Shown here: positions 21,556-32,588 of the stretch, piece after piece
Position numbering within the stretch: position 1 is the stretch's first letter
Layout: each line of letters begins with the position of its first letter
From: Prorocentrum cordatum
Lineage: Eukaryota; Sar; Dinophyceae; Prorocentrales; Prorocentraceae
Length of the DNA: 61,020 nt
NCBI GenBank assembly: GCA_963575745.1
Contig: CAUYUJ010000205.1
Coordinates: forward strand, 1 to 61,020
Direction: 5' to 3'
Notes under the pieces: model-generated
Told to the model about the DNA's origin: nothing
What the model saw: only the letters and a program-made list of their open reading frames with translations
The model's database searches: none
Program-made: the position numbers and the translations under genes

Positions 21556-22478
21556 GACACCATTGCGTCAGGGAATGTGCGTCGGGCAGGTGCAGAGAAC
21601 GGCCATGACATAATTAATTCACTACGTCGTTTAGATGTGGGACTCGCGGGGTTGTGCGAGTGTCAGTTCCTTTCAGTTCGTGATCTCAGCATGCGAGGTT
21701 ACACAATTTTTCGGAGTACTTGTCGGAAGGCTGCGGTGATTATGTCTAAGTCTTGGAGAGACTCGCTCAGAGCCACATATCGTGGCAAAGGTGTTGTCAT
21801 TTGTAGTTATTCTAGTGTTACGGTTATTGTTGCATATATGCCACATGAGAGTATCAATGCCCTTACGGAAGAACAGTATGAGCATGATGTGTATGAACAG
21901 ATATTGTTTGATATATCCCGAGTGCTTCGCACACATAGGTCTAAGTTCCCGAAGCAGCCGCAGGACCTGGTCTTCTTGACAGATGCTAACGTCGAACTCG
22001 AGCCAGATTCGGAGGTCAACGGCGTTAGAGTTACTGGATCAGGGCTTCTGGAGGCGTCTGGGATTGCTGGGGAGTCTACGGAGATTGATACTGGGATGGA
22101 GGAGGGAGCGGATGACGGCAACCCGTATATGACTCAAACAAAACGTGGTGCACGCAAAGCCAAACCTCATAGGCTTGTCTCGGGCTTCGAAATTCGACGG
22201 GCGTCTAGGTTGCAATCGATGAGGAGGGCCCTACTGGACTTCTGCGGGCTCTGGGGCATCAGGATGGAGAACACATTCGGGCAGAGGAGGGTTACTTTCA
22301 AATCAGGTACGGGGGTGAGAAGGTGCTCGACTATGTTGGTGTCAGCCGTCGTTTACACAGGCAGGAGCTCACCGTTGGCTGGATGCTGACTTCGGAAGTC
22401 GGCCACGCCTGGACGGAGCACCCTTGCAGCAGATACGAGCGTGCGCTGTCTGACCACGCCTGCATAGTTGTTCGCTTG
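21556..22478 (+). pseudogene. LINE endonuclease (EEP/APE-like) domain, frameshifted
   Basis: In order I see ASGNV (the N-rich start), GLAGLCECQ (candidate metal-binding Glu), VIVAYMPHES (the typical YxP strand), LVFLTDANVEL (the GDFN-equivalent strand, here TDAN), KVLDYVGVSRRL (the IDY-like strand) and LSDHACIVV (the SDH strand with catalytic His). That is the standard order of an exonuclease-endonuclease-phosphatase nuclease, which nicks target DNA to prime reverse transcription. The first five elements share a frame up to about 22,308. Near the GGTACGGGGGTG run the frame shifts by one, and the last two motifs follow. The TDAN variant of the conserved asparagine motif is noteworthy. Confidence 0.75.
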
Positions 22479-24480
22479 TCTTGTGCACCGTCTGCGAAGA
22501 GACGGAACCAGCCTGCTCGAAAATTCATCCACTTGCAACCGGTGTCACAGCTGGAGTTTGCGAAGAACATGGACGATCGGGGCAGTCGTTACCGTGCTCT
22601 GTGCCAGGAATATGCTGACCCAGAGGATCGACAGGAGATGTTGGATACGCTGGGACCTGACCTCATAAAGGCCGCCGAGGAGACCCCCCAGAAAGATATC
22701 AATCCCAGGAATAATGTGCCAAAGAAATCCGAAATCCACTGGGCCGCCCAGGCAAGTAAACGTGAAGCTCTTCGTCGGGGGGATAGAGAGGAGGCTAAAC
22801 GGTGCTCAAAGATTGTGAGGAGAGAAAGAAGGAGGCTAGAGGCAAGAGTACAGAGGTGGAGGACGGAAATGAACACGAGGAGGAGGAGGAGGGCCAAGAC
22901 GGAGACGTTGATCCTGGCCAACGGGATGGAGTCTCAGAACCGCGAGGAGTGGGGGGACGAGATATTGGGGCACATGAAGTCTAAGGTGGAGGACCCCGAG
23001 GCCAGAGAGGTGACCCTGCGTGAGCTTCAGTCGCTGCGTGGTCTATGTTCGGGAAGCGGATCCTCAGAGGTGTTCTCGATGTCGCTCCTGCTGCGGGCGA
23101 GGGCGACGCTGTCCACGGGAAAGGCCCCAGGTCCCGACAACGTGACTGTCACGATGTTGAAACAGCTCTCGTGGGCATCTGTGCGACGTGTTCTGGTGAG
23201 CTTCCAAGGTGTGTATTCCAGAAGGTTATGTTGTCCCAACAGTTGGCGTCAACTAGCTGCCGCACTCATGCCAAAAGAAATGGACATACAACATTTGACA
23301 GATACACGTATGCTATGTCTACAGTCGTGTCTTATGTAATGGTACATGACATGTATTGTGATGTTGATTGAGAAGAGGATTGAGGAGCACCGACACTATG
23401 TATGCCTGTACGGATTCAGATCGGGACGCAAAACATCGGAAATCACAGCGTTGCCAAGAGGCTCAGCCAGCACTCCGCTGTCTGGGGCAAAGGAGACAGT
23501 TTGTGGCTTGCCAATCTTGATATCTTACAAGCTTTCGATAATGTTACTCCGTGCCTCGCCATGCGCTGTCTTCGTGCTCTTGACATACCTGCTGATCTCA
23601 TAGTGGCGTTGATTGAACCCATGATGGATAATCAGTGCGTGGCCAGCTTCGAGGGCATCGAGGCATCGTCAGCGGTCTATTGGGACAAATCTATTCGAAC
23701 GGGAGGAGTAGAGGGACCTATGATTTTCTGGCAGTTTCTATTGTACTCTGGAGAGATGTTATCGACAGATGGAGGCAAGAAACGCAGTACGGCATCAAAT
23801 TGGAAAATGATGAGCGCATGTTCAATGGTGAGCGTATGACCCACAGTTTCTGGGCAGATAATCTTTTGTTGTATGCGAAGACCCGCACTGACCTTGAGTT
23901 GATGGTGCGTGACATGAGTATCCCCCTGATGAATGCAGGAATGACCTGGAAGCCGAAATCTTTGATGTATATTTACTTTGGTGCGCCGCCTGGCATCCCG
24001 CCGTCCCCTGAGCAGGATATCCGTGTGCTGGTGCCGTCTAGTGACGCCGCTCTTGGGACCCGAGAAGTGGTCCTACCGCGTGTTCAAGCGTTTGAGATCC
24101 TGGGAGCCACTCTGGAGGAGACCTGGAAGGACCACTCGGACTCAGAGGCCATGCTCCAGAAAGCCCAGAGGATGTTCTTTGGGGAAATCGCGTATTACCG
24201 CTGTTCTGGGATTGACTTGGCTGAAAGATTTACTCGCTATCAAGCTAAAGTGATTGCTGCATTATTATTCAACTGTGAGGGCAGAACGCCCGACTATTCT
24301 ACCATTGCTGCTGTTCACTATTTTGAAGGCAGATGTCTAGCTATAATGTCAGGTATACGCAAGCGGAGAACTGAAGGCTGGTCTGAGTTTCAACGTAGGC
24401 GATACAAAGCGGGACGACAGAGTTTTGCTGGACTTGGATTCCGAAGTGCGGTGCAGATATGGATATTTCGTTGTTGGGAT
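22479..24480 (+). pseudogene. LINE reverse transcriptase domain, broken
   Basis: It follows the endonuclease after a basic linker. RT landmarks are GKAPGPDNVTVTMLKQL (fingers), YGFRSGRKTSE (region 2), LANLDILQAFDNV (motif A with Asp), IRTGGVEGPMIFW (motif B, usually RQGxPLSP) and THSFWADNLLLYAK (motif C). A thumb-like region follows to about 24,480. Breaks: an in-frame TAA at 23,337-23,339 just before region 2, a frameshift near 23,430 and another near 23,740. In motif C the second Asp of the usual xADD is Asn. From 23,740 the frame is open to 25,629. Confidence 0.8.
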
Positions 24481-25129
24481 TGGGCTAAGGATGTCTCAGT
24501 TGCTGCAAGTATTCGTATGAGGAGATACACAACACACACAGAGGAGGAGGAGGGAGAGACGGTACCAAATCGGCGTCAGAGGAAAACTCGGGCGATGGCG
24601 GCGGCGGCGACTTCTCAAACATATCATGTATCTCAGATATCCCAGATGTCGAGTGGCTGTCGCCGGCGTACACCAGATGATCAGCCTGCCATACCTGAGG
24701 AGTCGGACATGTCACGTGAATGGATGATATCTAGGCTGGCCATGTTACATGGAAGGGGGAAGTGGACGGAACATCGTGACACATGTATTCTAGCAATGCC
24801 TGTAAAAGATAGGAAGCAGCTGACACGCATGAACATAGGCGGCCGCCCCCGTGGACATACTGCGTGGGACTGGTGCTTGTGCGATCTCTTTGGTTGTGAG
24901 TGGTACCTCTCATTCGACAGTTCCGCTGGGTCCCGTGAGAAATACTGCAAGCATTTGCTGACTGTGATTGGTATGCAACACTTGTTCGACTTGTTTGTTC
25001 TACCCAGGCCGCCTGGTGTGAGACATGTGAAGGCAGAGGAGGAGGAGGAGAGTGAGATGAATGAGAGGATGAGCAAACGTATTGCCGCAAATTTTGAGAA
25101 TGAAACGGAGTGGAGGTGTGAGAATATTG

Positions 25130-25717
25130 AGCGTCTTGGGATGGAGATCTTGGGAGATAGTAAGACTGTTGTAAACTGGATGTGTGGTGAGTGGCAGATT
25201 CGCAACAAGCAGTATGTACGACTGGTGGGAACACTACAAAATACGGTATCGATGCTGTCTGGATGGGGACTGACCTCACCTGCATCGGGACAGAATCTGT
25301 ATAAGCATTTCTTTCGTGAGGGTAATGAGCGTGCGGATAAATTGTCGTGGGAGGCCAGAGGTGGCCAAACTATTACTCGCTGGTTTGCATATGATAAGTT
25401 CCTCAGTACTCGTAAGACTGCTCTCCGTGGTGCATTCGATGGGGGTGTCAGTAATGAAGGATGTGGAGGTGGGTGGTGGCTTCAGATTGGCGTTGTAGGT
25501 AGGGGTTCCAGCGTGCAGGTTGATTTTCCCATCTCCTCCTCCTCCTCCCTCCTCTTCCTCCTGCACCAGCTCGCACAGCTTCCATTGGCACGATGTGGCC
25601 GAGGAGGCGATGAGCTTGCCTCCTGGTAGCACGGTAACCTGCTGTGAACTAGCTGCCTGCGCTGCCCTGACGAGAGCTGCTGCTAAGGTGGCGTGCGCTC
25701 TGCTACGACCTACCTAA
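25130..25717 (+). pseudogene. RNase H-like region with permuted motif order
   Basis: The C-terminal half of an RNase H fold comes first: ILGDSKTVVNWM (Asp at 25,156) and HFFREGNERADKLSWEA (His at 25,306, Asp in ERAD). After about 25 residues the N-terminal half appears: RGAFDGGVSNEGCGGGWWL (Asp at 25,438) and, one frame over, STVTCCELAACAAL (Glu at 25,646) with a stop at 25,715. The frame change falls in the TCC-repeat run around 25,527-25,560. Normal order would be DGG, E, D, H/D. No DGG-type segment was found upstream. The domain removes RNA from RNA-DNA hybrids in LINE families that have it. Confidence 0.6.
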
Positions 25718-25797
25718 GATGGTGGGGGCTCAGTTGCACTGCTCCGCCGATTCGGATTCGGATTCTAGTGGCGGACCGCAAACCGCAAAAAAACCAC

Positions 25798-25825
25798 GGT
25801 TGACGGTTTACCGCCGGCGCCCAGC
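25798..25825 (+). mobile_element. HL1 terminus, right half of the interrupted hairpin
   Basis: GGTTGACGG, TTTACCGCCGG and CGCCCAG complete the hairpin begun at 19,971. Together with 18,569-19,991 it forms one HL1 copy. Confidence 0.85.
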
Positions 25826-26789
25826 TTCGACGGAACTTTTGACAACTTTTGCTCGGTTGAAAATTTCGTTCTCAAAATTTGATAATTCGTTTGAGCTCTA
25901 GTATTTTTTCCCTTGATATTCGGTCTTATTCCCGCTCGCCATCTTGATCTCAGCTCGATCGGGTGAATATTACTATCGAAAAGCACTGTTGCGGGATCGG
26001 CCGTTTTGAGTCATCTTGATATGCGCTGACGGTTTTCTGAACATAACTCGAGCTCTAGGGCAGCTACAGAGCTGGTAAGCACAGCTAATGCATGCAGAAT
26101 GATCAGGCGCGTTCGCCTGTTGAATCCAGAGGTCTGAACTCGGTCTGCTAGCCGAGCTAGGGCCACAAACCTGTTCGTATTATTCGAGTGATCTTGACAG
26201 AAACTCTCGATTTTCTGCACTTACCTCGAGCTGTAGGACAGCTACAGAGCTGAAATTTAGGCACCAATTCAGAATCATCAGTTGCGTTTGTCTGTCGACT
26301 CCAGAGCTCTGAACTCGGCCTGCTGCCCGATCTAGAATCGCGAAACTATTCGTATCGTTCGAGTCGCTTGCGAGATAATGTCGGTTATCTGGACTTATCT
26401 CGGGCTGTAGGGGGGCTGCATGGCTGTTCGTTACTGGAATCGATTTGAAGACATCAGGCGCGTCCGCCTGTCGAATTCAGAGCTCTGAACTCTGTCTGCT
26501 GCCCGAACTAGTTCCGCGAAACTATTCCTATTGTTCGAGTCATCCTGAGAGATGCTGTCGGTGTTCTGCACTTAACTCGGGCTGTAGGGGGGCTGCAGGG
26601 CTGGTAATGACAGGAGTCGATTCGCAGACATCAGACGCGTCCGTCTGTCGCATTCAGAGGTCAAAAACTATTCACTATGCGTCAGATTGTTGGTAAGTGC
26701 TGTCTGTTTTCTTAACTTAAGTCGAGTTAGGAAGCTCTACGAGTCCCCCGGCGGTAACCAAGGTTGACGGTTTACCGCCGGCGCCCAGT
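25826..26789 (+). mobile_element. HL1 element, 5' truncated
   Basis: It starts inside the conserved 5' block (ttcgacggaacttttgac) and has about four monomers. It ends with GGAAGCTCTACGAG (26,730), hairpin and CGCCCAGT. Confidence 0.8.
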
Positions 26790-26834
26790 TCCCAAAGGGT
26801 TTCTTCGCTCTCCGGGTTTTGGACGCTACCAAGT
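26790..26834 (+). mobile_element. HL3 3'-end fragment
   Basis: tcccaaagggtttcttcgctc, then ctccgggttttggacgc and taccaagt: the last 45 bp of HL3, with its terminal ACCAAGT meeting an HL2 start exactly. Confidence 0.75.
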
Positions 26835-26856
26835 ACCTCGTAGAGCTCTTCGTCAT
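26835..26856 (+). mobile_element. HL2 host, first 22 bp
   Basis: ACCTCGTAGAGCTCTTCG plus tcat. It continues at 27,888 with cgatgaggtagagg once the HL1 copy is removed, giving the usual catcgatgag word. This junction is T|C rather than T|T. Confidence 0.75.
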
Positions 26857-27887
26857 AACTCGTAGAGCTTCCCTTAGCAAGTAATTGCTGGAAGCTAAGA
26901 GTAATTCCGGCGCGCCCCAGAGCTAGTTGGCTCGACAAATCTCGACGGAACTTTTGACAACTTTTGGTCGGTTGAAAATTTTATTCTCGAGATTTGACAA
27001 TTCGTTAGAGCTCTAGTATTTTTCCCGTGATATTCGATCTTATTCCCGCTCGCCATCTTGATCTCAGCTCGATCGGGTGAATACTACTGTCGAAAAGCAC
27101 TGTGGCGGGATCGGTCGTTTCGAGTCATCTTGATACACGGTGACGGTTTTCTCAAGATAACTCGAGCTTCAGGTCAGCTACAGAGCTGATCAGCACAGCT
27201 TATGGATCCAGAATGATCAGGCGCGTTCGCCTGTTGAATCCAGAGGTCTGAACTCGGTCTGCTAGCCGAGCTAGGTGCGCAAACCTATTCGTATTATCCG
27301 AGTCATCTTGACAGGCGCTCTCGGTTTTTTGTACTTACTCGAGCTGTAGGACACCTACAGAGCTGATATTTACAGGAACTGATTCAGAATCATCAGTTGC
27401 GTTTGTCTGTCGAATCTAGAGCTCTGAACTCGGCTTGCTGCCCGATCTAGAATCACAAAATTATTCGTATTGGTCGACTCATCTTGAGAAGTGCTATCGG
27501 TCTTCTTCACTCAACTCGCGCTGCGGGGGGCTACAGTTTGTTGTCACAGGAATCGATTCAAAGAGATCAGACGTATCCGCCTGTCGAATCCAGAGCTTTG
27601 AACTCGGTCTGCTGCCCGAACTAGGTCCGCATAATTATTGTATTGTTCGAGTCATCCTGAGAGGTGCTGTCGGTTTTTCGCACTTAACTCAGGCTGTAGG
27701 GGTGGTAATGAGGAGTCGATTCGCAGACATCAGACGCGTCCGCCTGTCGCATTCAGAGGTCAAAAAATATTCACTATGAGTCGGAATGTTGGTAGGTGCT
27801 GTCGGTTGTGTCAACTGAAGTCGAGCTAGGAAGCTCTACGAGTCCCCGGCGGTAACCAAGGTTGACGGTTTACCGCCGGCGCCCAGT
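26857..27887 (+). mobile_element. HL1 element, complete, nested in HL2
   Basis: 1,031 bp from AACTCGTAG to CGCCCAGT. The conserved 5' block is followed by about four monomers. The terminus (27,829) has a stem shortened by one C. Confidence 0.85.
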
Positions 27888-28258
27888 CGATGAGGTAGAG
27901 GAATTCCGGCGCGGGGTGGAGCTAGTTGGCCCACCTGGCCGAGGCGGACAATGTGGCAACTTTTGGGTGGTTTTGCGATTTTTTGAAAGATATTTGACCA
28001 TTTATTTTAAGAAAGCAGATTTTTCGCACCTGTAGACGACTATGAGGGCCTCTGCGTCTTGATATGAGCTCTCTAGATGCATTTTTACTATGAAAACACT
28101 TGGAGGAACCAACTTTATGTCGACATCAAAAAATCATGTCTTCTCTTTTTCGAGAAATGCTTCCAGCAGCCCTCTCTTTTGATGCTGAGCACTCTTAGGC
28201 GTGTCAGGAGCTCTACGAGGTTCCCGGCGGTGACCAGGTTCCCGGCGGTGACCAGGTT
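27888..28258 (+). mobile_element. HL2 host, main part, hairpin interrupted
   Basis: The HL2 body runs to GAGCTCTACGAG and CCGGCGGTGACCAGGTT. The last 18 bp are directly duplicated (28,223-28,240 and 28,241-28,258), and the sequence breaks in the loop. The right half of the hairpin is at 28,660-28,691. Confidence 0.8.
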
Positions 28259-28659
28259 CCCGGCAGCTTCCCCCTGGACTTGTGCAGGGCGGATGGCACC
28301 CTGGAGTTGGCCGCAGAGGTTTCATGATCCCTAGCCACTGCGCGATCACACAGGCTGAGTTGGCAGCTGCACATTCTCTTCTCAATGGCATTGCCGAGAT
28401 GTGTATACACGTACAACTTGGCAGGTGATTGTTTGTGTATTATATCTGCACAGCTCCGCTGTTGTAAGATACATGCTTAGCCCCACTGTTTCTTTGATGT
28501 GTGTATATTCCTGTGCAGCTACGCTGTTGTATCATATCTGCACAGCTACGCTGACTTGTATATCGCACAGCTCCGCTGTTAGTGCTTAGGTTGCCTGTAG
28601 GTAATCCTACCGCTGGCCCTGCCCCCTAAGGGGGCTCGAATCGGGCCCCGCAGACCGCA
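28259..28659 (+). mobile_element. 0.4-kb insertion in the HL2 hairpin loop
   Basis: The insertion is bounded by the 9-bp direct repeat GACCAGGTT (28,250-28,258 and 28,660-28,668). The 3' end is ccccgcagaccgcag, an (ACCGCAG)n-like tail close to the (ACCGCAA)n tail of the large LINE. The interior has an open stretch ITQAELAAAHSLLNGIAEM (about 28,333-28,390) followed by a GGCAG|GTGATT donor-like site. At 28,448-28,580 it has four to five copies of a tctgcacagctMcgctgttg word. Most likely a 5'-truncated or non-autonomous non-LTR element; no tRNA-like head is convincing. Confidence 0.6.
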
Positions 28660-28691
28660 GACCAGGTTGACGGTTCACCGCCGGCGCCAGT
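28660..28691 (+). mobile_element. HL2 terminus, right half of the interrupted hairpin
   Basis: GACCAGGTTGACGG, TTCACCGCCGG and CGCCAGT complete the HL2 copy of 26,835-28,258. Confidence 0.8.
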
Positions 28692-28713
28692 TCTGGGGCG
28701 CTGGAGAGCTAGT
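28692..28713 (+). mobile_element. HL1 host fragment left of a nested copy
   Basis: tctggggcgctggagagctagt. It continues at 29,833 with tggcaagaaaaatctcg; the T|T junction restores the HL1 5' block. Confidence 0.8.
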
Positions 28714-29832
28714 AACTCGTAGAGCTTCCCTTAGGAAGTTATTGCTGGAAGCTTAAGAGTAATTCCGGGGAGCTGGATAGCTAGTTGGCAAGAAAAATCT
28801 CGACGGACCTTTTGCTGACTTTTGGTCGGTTTAAAAATTTGTTCTCGAAATTTGAACATTCGTTTGAGCTCTAGTATTTTTTCCCATGATATTCGATCTT
28901 ATTCCCGCTCGTCATCTTGATCTGAGCTCGATCGGGTAACTTTGAAGGCCAAAAAGCACACGGGCGGGAACGGCCGTTTCGAGTCATCTTGATACGCGCT
29001 GTCGGTTTTCTCAAGATAACTCGAGCTTCAGGACAACTACAGAGCTGGTCAGCAGCTAATGCTCTCAGAATGATCAGGCGCGTTCGCCTGTTGAATCCAG
29101 AGGTCTGAACTCGGTCTGCTAGCCGAGCTAGGGTCGCAAACCTATTCGTATTATTCGAGTCATTGTAGCAGACGCTCTCGGTTTTTCGTACTTAACTCGA
29201 TCTGTAGGGCAGCCGCAGAGCTGATAATCACAGAAATCGATTGAGAATTATCAGGCGCGTTCGTCTGTTGAATCAAGAGCTCTGAACTCGGCCTGCTCCC
29301 CGAGCTAGGTTCGCGAACCTATTGGTATTGTTCGAGTCATCTTGAGAAGTGCTCTCGGTTTTCTGTACTTAAATCGTGCTGGGGGAGGGCTACAGTGCTG
29401 CTGGTCACAGGAATCGATTTCGAGACATCAGGCGCGTCCGTTCGTCGAACCGAGAGCTCGGAACTCGGTCTGCTGCTCGAACGAGATCCGCGAAACTGTT
29501 GTATTATTCGAGTCATCCTGAGAGGTACTCTCGGTTTAATGCACTTAACTCAGGCTGTATGGGGGGCTGCAAAGCTGGTAATCACAGGAATCGATCCGCA
29601 GACATCAGACGCGTCCGCTTGTCGCATTCAGAGGTCTGAACTCGGTTCATACTCGAGCTCGATTGGAAAACTGTTTGTTTGTTTTGTTAGAGTCATCTTG
29701 AGAGGTCTATAATCGCTTGGGCTGAAAAACTAGTCGTTTCTCTGAAATTCTTTTCCACATTATATATTGTCAGGAAGCTTTACGAATCCCCCGGCGGTAA
29801 GAAAGGTTGACGGTTTACCGCCGGCGCCCAGT
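28714..29832 (+). mobile_element. HL1 element, complete, nested
   Basis: The 1,119-bp copy is very similar to 8,611-9,719, including the subtype order of its monomers. The two are probably recent relatives. The internal repeat has two changes (ggaagctttacgaa). Confidence 0.85.
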
Positions 29833-30788
29833 TGGCAAGAAAAATCTCGACGGACCTTTTGGTGACTTTTGGTCGGTTGAGAAATTTGTTCTCTTCAACA
29901 ATTTGTTTGAGCTCTAGTATTATTTCCCGTGATATTCGATCTTATTCTCGCTCGCCATGTCGATCTCAGTTCGATCGGGTACCTTTTACTTCGTCCCGGC
30001 GGGATCGGCCGTTTCGAGTCATCTTGATACGCGCTGTCAGTAGTTTGTACCTAACTCGAGCTGTAGGGCAGCTACAGAGCTGGTCAGCACACCTATCGAA
30101 TGCAGAATCATCAGGCGCATTCGCCTGTTGAATCGAGAGGTATAAACTCGGTCTGCTAGCCGAGCTAGGTCCGCAAATCTATTTGTATTATTCGAGTTAT
30201 CTTGACAGACGCTCTCGGTTTTCGGTACTTAACTCGAGCTGTAGGGCAGCTACAGAGACCATAGTCACAGAAATCGATTGGGAGTCATCAGGCGCGTTCG
30301 TCTGTTAATTCGAGAGATCTGAACTCGGCCTCTTGCCCGAGCTAGGTTCGGAAAACCTACCCGTATTCCTCTCGTGCTGGGAGTGGGATACAGTGCTGCT
30401 GGTCAGATAAATCGGTTCGGACACATCAGGCGCGTCCGTCTGTCGAACCCAAAACTCGGAACTCGGCCCGCTGCTCGAACTAGCTCCGCGAAAATATTGT
30501 ATTATTCGAGTCATCCTGAGAGATGCTGTCGGGTTTCTTCATTTAACTCGGGCTGTAGGGGGCTGCAGGGCTCAAAGACAGCAGACGCGTCCGCCTGTCG
30601 CATTCAGAGGTCTGAATTCGGATTGATATTCGAACTGTGTTGCGAAATGTTTTTTTGAAGTCATCTTCGAAATCGCTTGGGCTGAAAAACTAGTCGTTCT
30701 GGAGTTTTCCCCACATTATATACTGTCAGGAAGCTCTACGAGTCCCCCGGCGGTAAGAAAGGTTGACGGTTTACCGCCGGCGCCCAGT
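29833..30788 (+). mobile_element. HL1 host, main part
   Basis: The 5' block, monomers and terminal module (30,729-30,788) of the copy split by 28,714-29,832. Confidence 0.8.
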
Positions 30789-30837
30789 TCCCGGAGAGCT
30801 CGCTGAGAGCTAGAGGGTTTAAGATTAGAAGCCGGTT
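30789..30837 (+). mobile_element. HL3 5' fragment
   Basis: TCCCGGAGAGCTCGC to tttaagattagaagccgg: the first 48 bp of HL3, between two HL1 pieces. Confidence 0.65.
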
Positions 30838-31242
30838 CCGGGGCGCTAGAGAGCTAGTTGGCAAGGAAAGTCTCGACGGACCTTTTGCTGACTTTGGTCG
30901 GTTGAAAATTTTTGTTCTCGAAATTCAACAATTCGTTTAAGCTCTAGTATTTTTTCCCGTGATATTCGATCTCATTCCCGCTCGCGATCTCGATCTCAGT
31001 TCGATCGGGTATTTTTCACTTGCAAAAAGCACACGAGCGGGATCGACCGTTTCGAGTCATCTTGTTACGCGCTGTTGGTTTTCTCACGATAACTCGAGCT
31101 TCAGGACAGTTATAGAGCTGATAAGCACGTCTAATCGATGTAGAATGATTCGGCGCGTTCGCCTGTTGAACCCAGAGGTCTGAACTCGGTCTGCTAGTCG
31201 AGCTAGGTGCGCAAACTTATTTGTATTATTTGAGTCATCATC
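30838..31242 (+). mobile_element. HL1 element, left part, interrupted by a reverse HL1
   Basis: It starts at tccggggcgctag (5' end missing) and reaches the first monomer (gtattatttgagtcatc). It continues beyond the reverse copy at 32,589 with cagacgctctcag. Confidence 0.75.
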
Positions 31243-32588
31243 ACTGGGCGCCGGCGGTAAACCGTCAACCTTTGTTACCGCCGGGGGACTCGTAGAGCTT
31301 CCTGACAGTATATAGTGTGGGAAAAAATCCAGAGAACGACTAGTTTTCAGCCCAAGCGATTTCAGACCTCTCAAGATGACTCTAACAAAAAAAAAAAAAC
31401 AGTTTCGCAACCCAGTTCGAGTATCAGACCGAGTTCAGACCTCTAATGCGACAGGCGGACGCGTCTGATGTCTGCGAATCGACGCATGTGATTACCAGCC
31501 CTGCAGCCCCTCTACAGACCGAGTTAAGTGCAGAAAACCAACAGCATCTCTCAGGATGACTCGAATAATACAATAGTTTCGCGGACCTGTTTCGAGCAGC
31601 AGACCAAGTTCTGAGCTCTCGAATCGACCAACGAACGCGCTGATGTGTGCAAATAGGCCGAGTTCAGAGCTCTCGATACAACAGACAAACGCGCCCGATA
31701 ATTTTCAATCGATTTCTGTGACTATAGGCTCTGTAGCTGCCCTACAGCTCGAGTAAAGTAGAGAAAACCGAGAGCGTCTGTCAAGATGCCTCGGATAATA
31801 CGAATAGGTTTGCGGACCTGGCTCGGCTAGCAGACCAATTTCAGACCTCTCGATTCAAGAGGCGAACGCGCCTGATAATTCTGAATGCGATGAATGTGCT
31901 TACCAGCTCTCTAGCTGCCCTGCAGCTCGAATTTAGAAGAAAATACCCACAACGCGTATGAAGTTCACTCCAATAATACGAATAGGTTTGCGGACCTAGC
32001 TCGGCTAGCAGACTGAGTTCAGACCTATGGATTCAACAGGCGAACGCGCCTGATGATTCTGAGTGCGATAGGTGTGCTTACCAGCACAGTAGCTGCCCTA
32101 CAGCTCGAGTTAAGTAGAAAATACCGACCACGCGTATCAAGTTGACTCGAATAATACGAATAGGTTTGCGGACCTAGCTCGGCTAACAGACCGAGTTCAG
32201 ACCTATGACTGGAACAGGCGAACGCGCCTGATGATTCTGAGTGCGATAGCTGTGCTTACCAGCTCTGTAGTTCTCCTACATATCGATTTGAGTACAACAT
32301 ACCGACAACGCGTATCAAGATGACTCGAAACGGCCGATCCCGCCAGTGTGCTTTTTGGCAGTAAAAGGTACCCGATCGAGCTGAGATCAAGATGGCGAGC
32401 GTGAATAAGATCGAATATCACGGGAAATAATACCAGAGCTCGAACGAATGGTCAAGTTTCGAGAACAAAATTTTCAACCGACCAAAAGTTGTGAAAAGTT
32501 CAGTTCTTTTTTTCGAGCCAACTAGCTCTCCAGCGCGCCGGAATTACTCTTAAGCTTCCAGCAACTAGCTTGGGGAAGCTCTACGAGT
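31243..32588 (-). mobile_element. HL1 element, complete, reverse orientation
   Basis: 1,346 bp from ACTGGGCGCCGG (31,243) to CTACGAGT (32,588), the only complete HL1 in reverse. Its hairpin (31,248-31,285), internal repeat CTCGTAGAGCTTCC (31,289) and 5' terminus are all intact. It splits a host monomer between gagtcatc and acagacgctc. No target duplication longer than 3 bp is visible. Confidence 0.85.

Larger units (their letters stand above)
19992..25797 (+). mobile_element. LINE-type retrotransposon inserted in an HL1 hairpin loop
   Basis: The insert is 5.8 kb, bounded by the direct repeat GGTTGA (19,986-19,991 and 25,798-25,803), which occurs once in the intact HL1 loop. Order: 5' leader, ORF1 with a coiled coil, EEP endonuclease, reverse transcriptase, RNase H motifs, and a short 3' end with gattcg repeats and (ACCGCAA)n-like tail. 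The reading frame is broken by at least two in-frame stops and about five frameshifts, so it is a dead copy. The presence of RNase H points to I/R1/Tad-like LINEs rather than RTE. The exact clade is not decidable by eye. Confidence 0.85.

Noticed and set aside
28259-28659. tRNA-like SINE head in the 0.4-kb insert
   Set aside because: ggctcgaatcggg near 28,633 faintly resembles a B box, but it is at the 3' end and no A box precedes it at the right distance.
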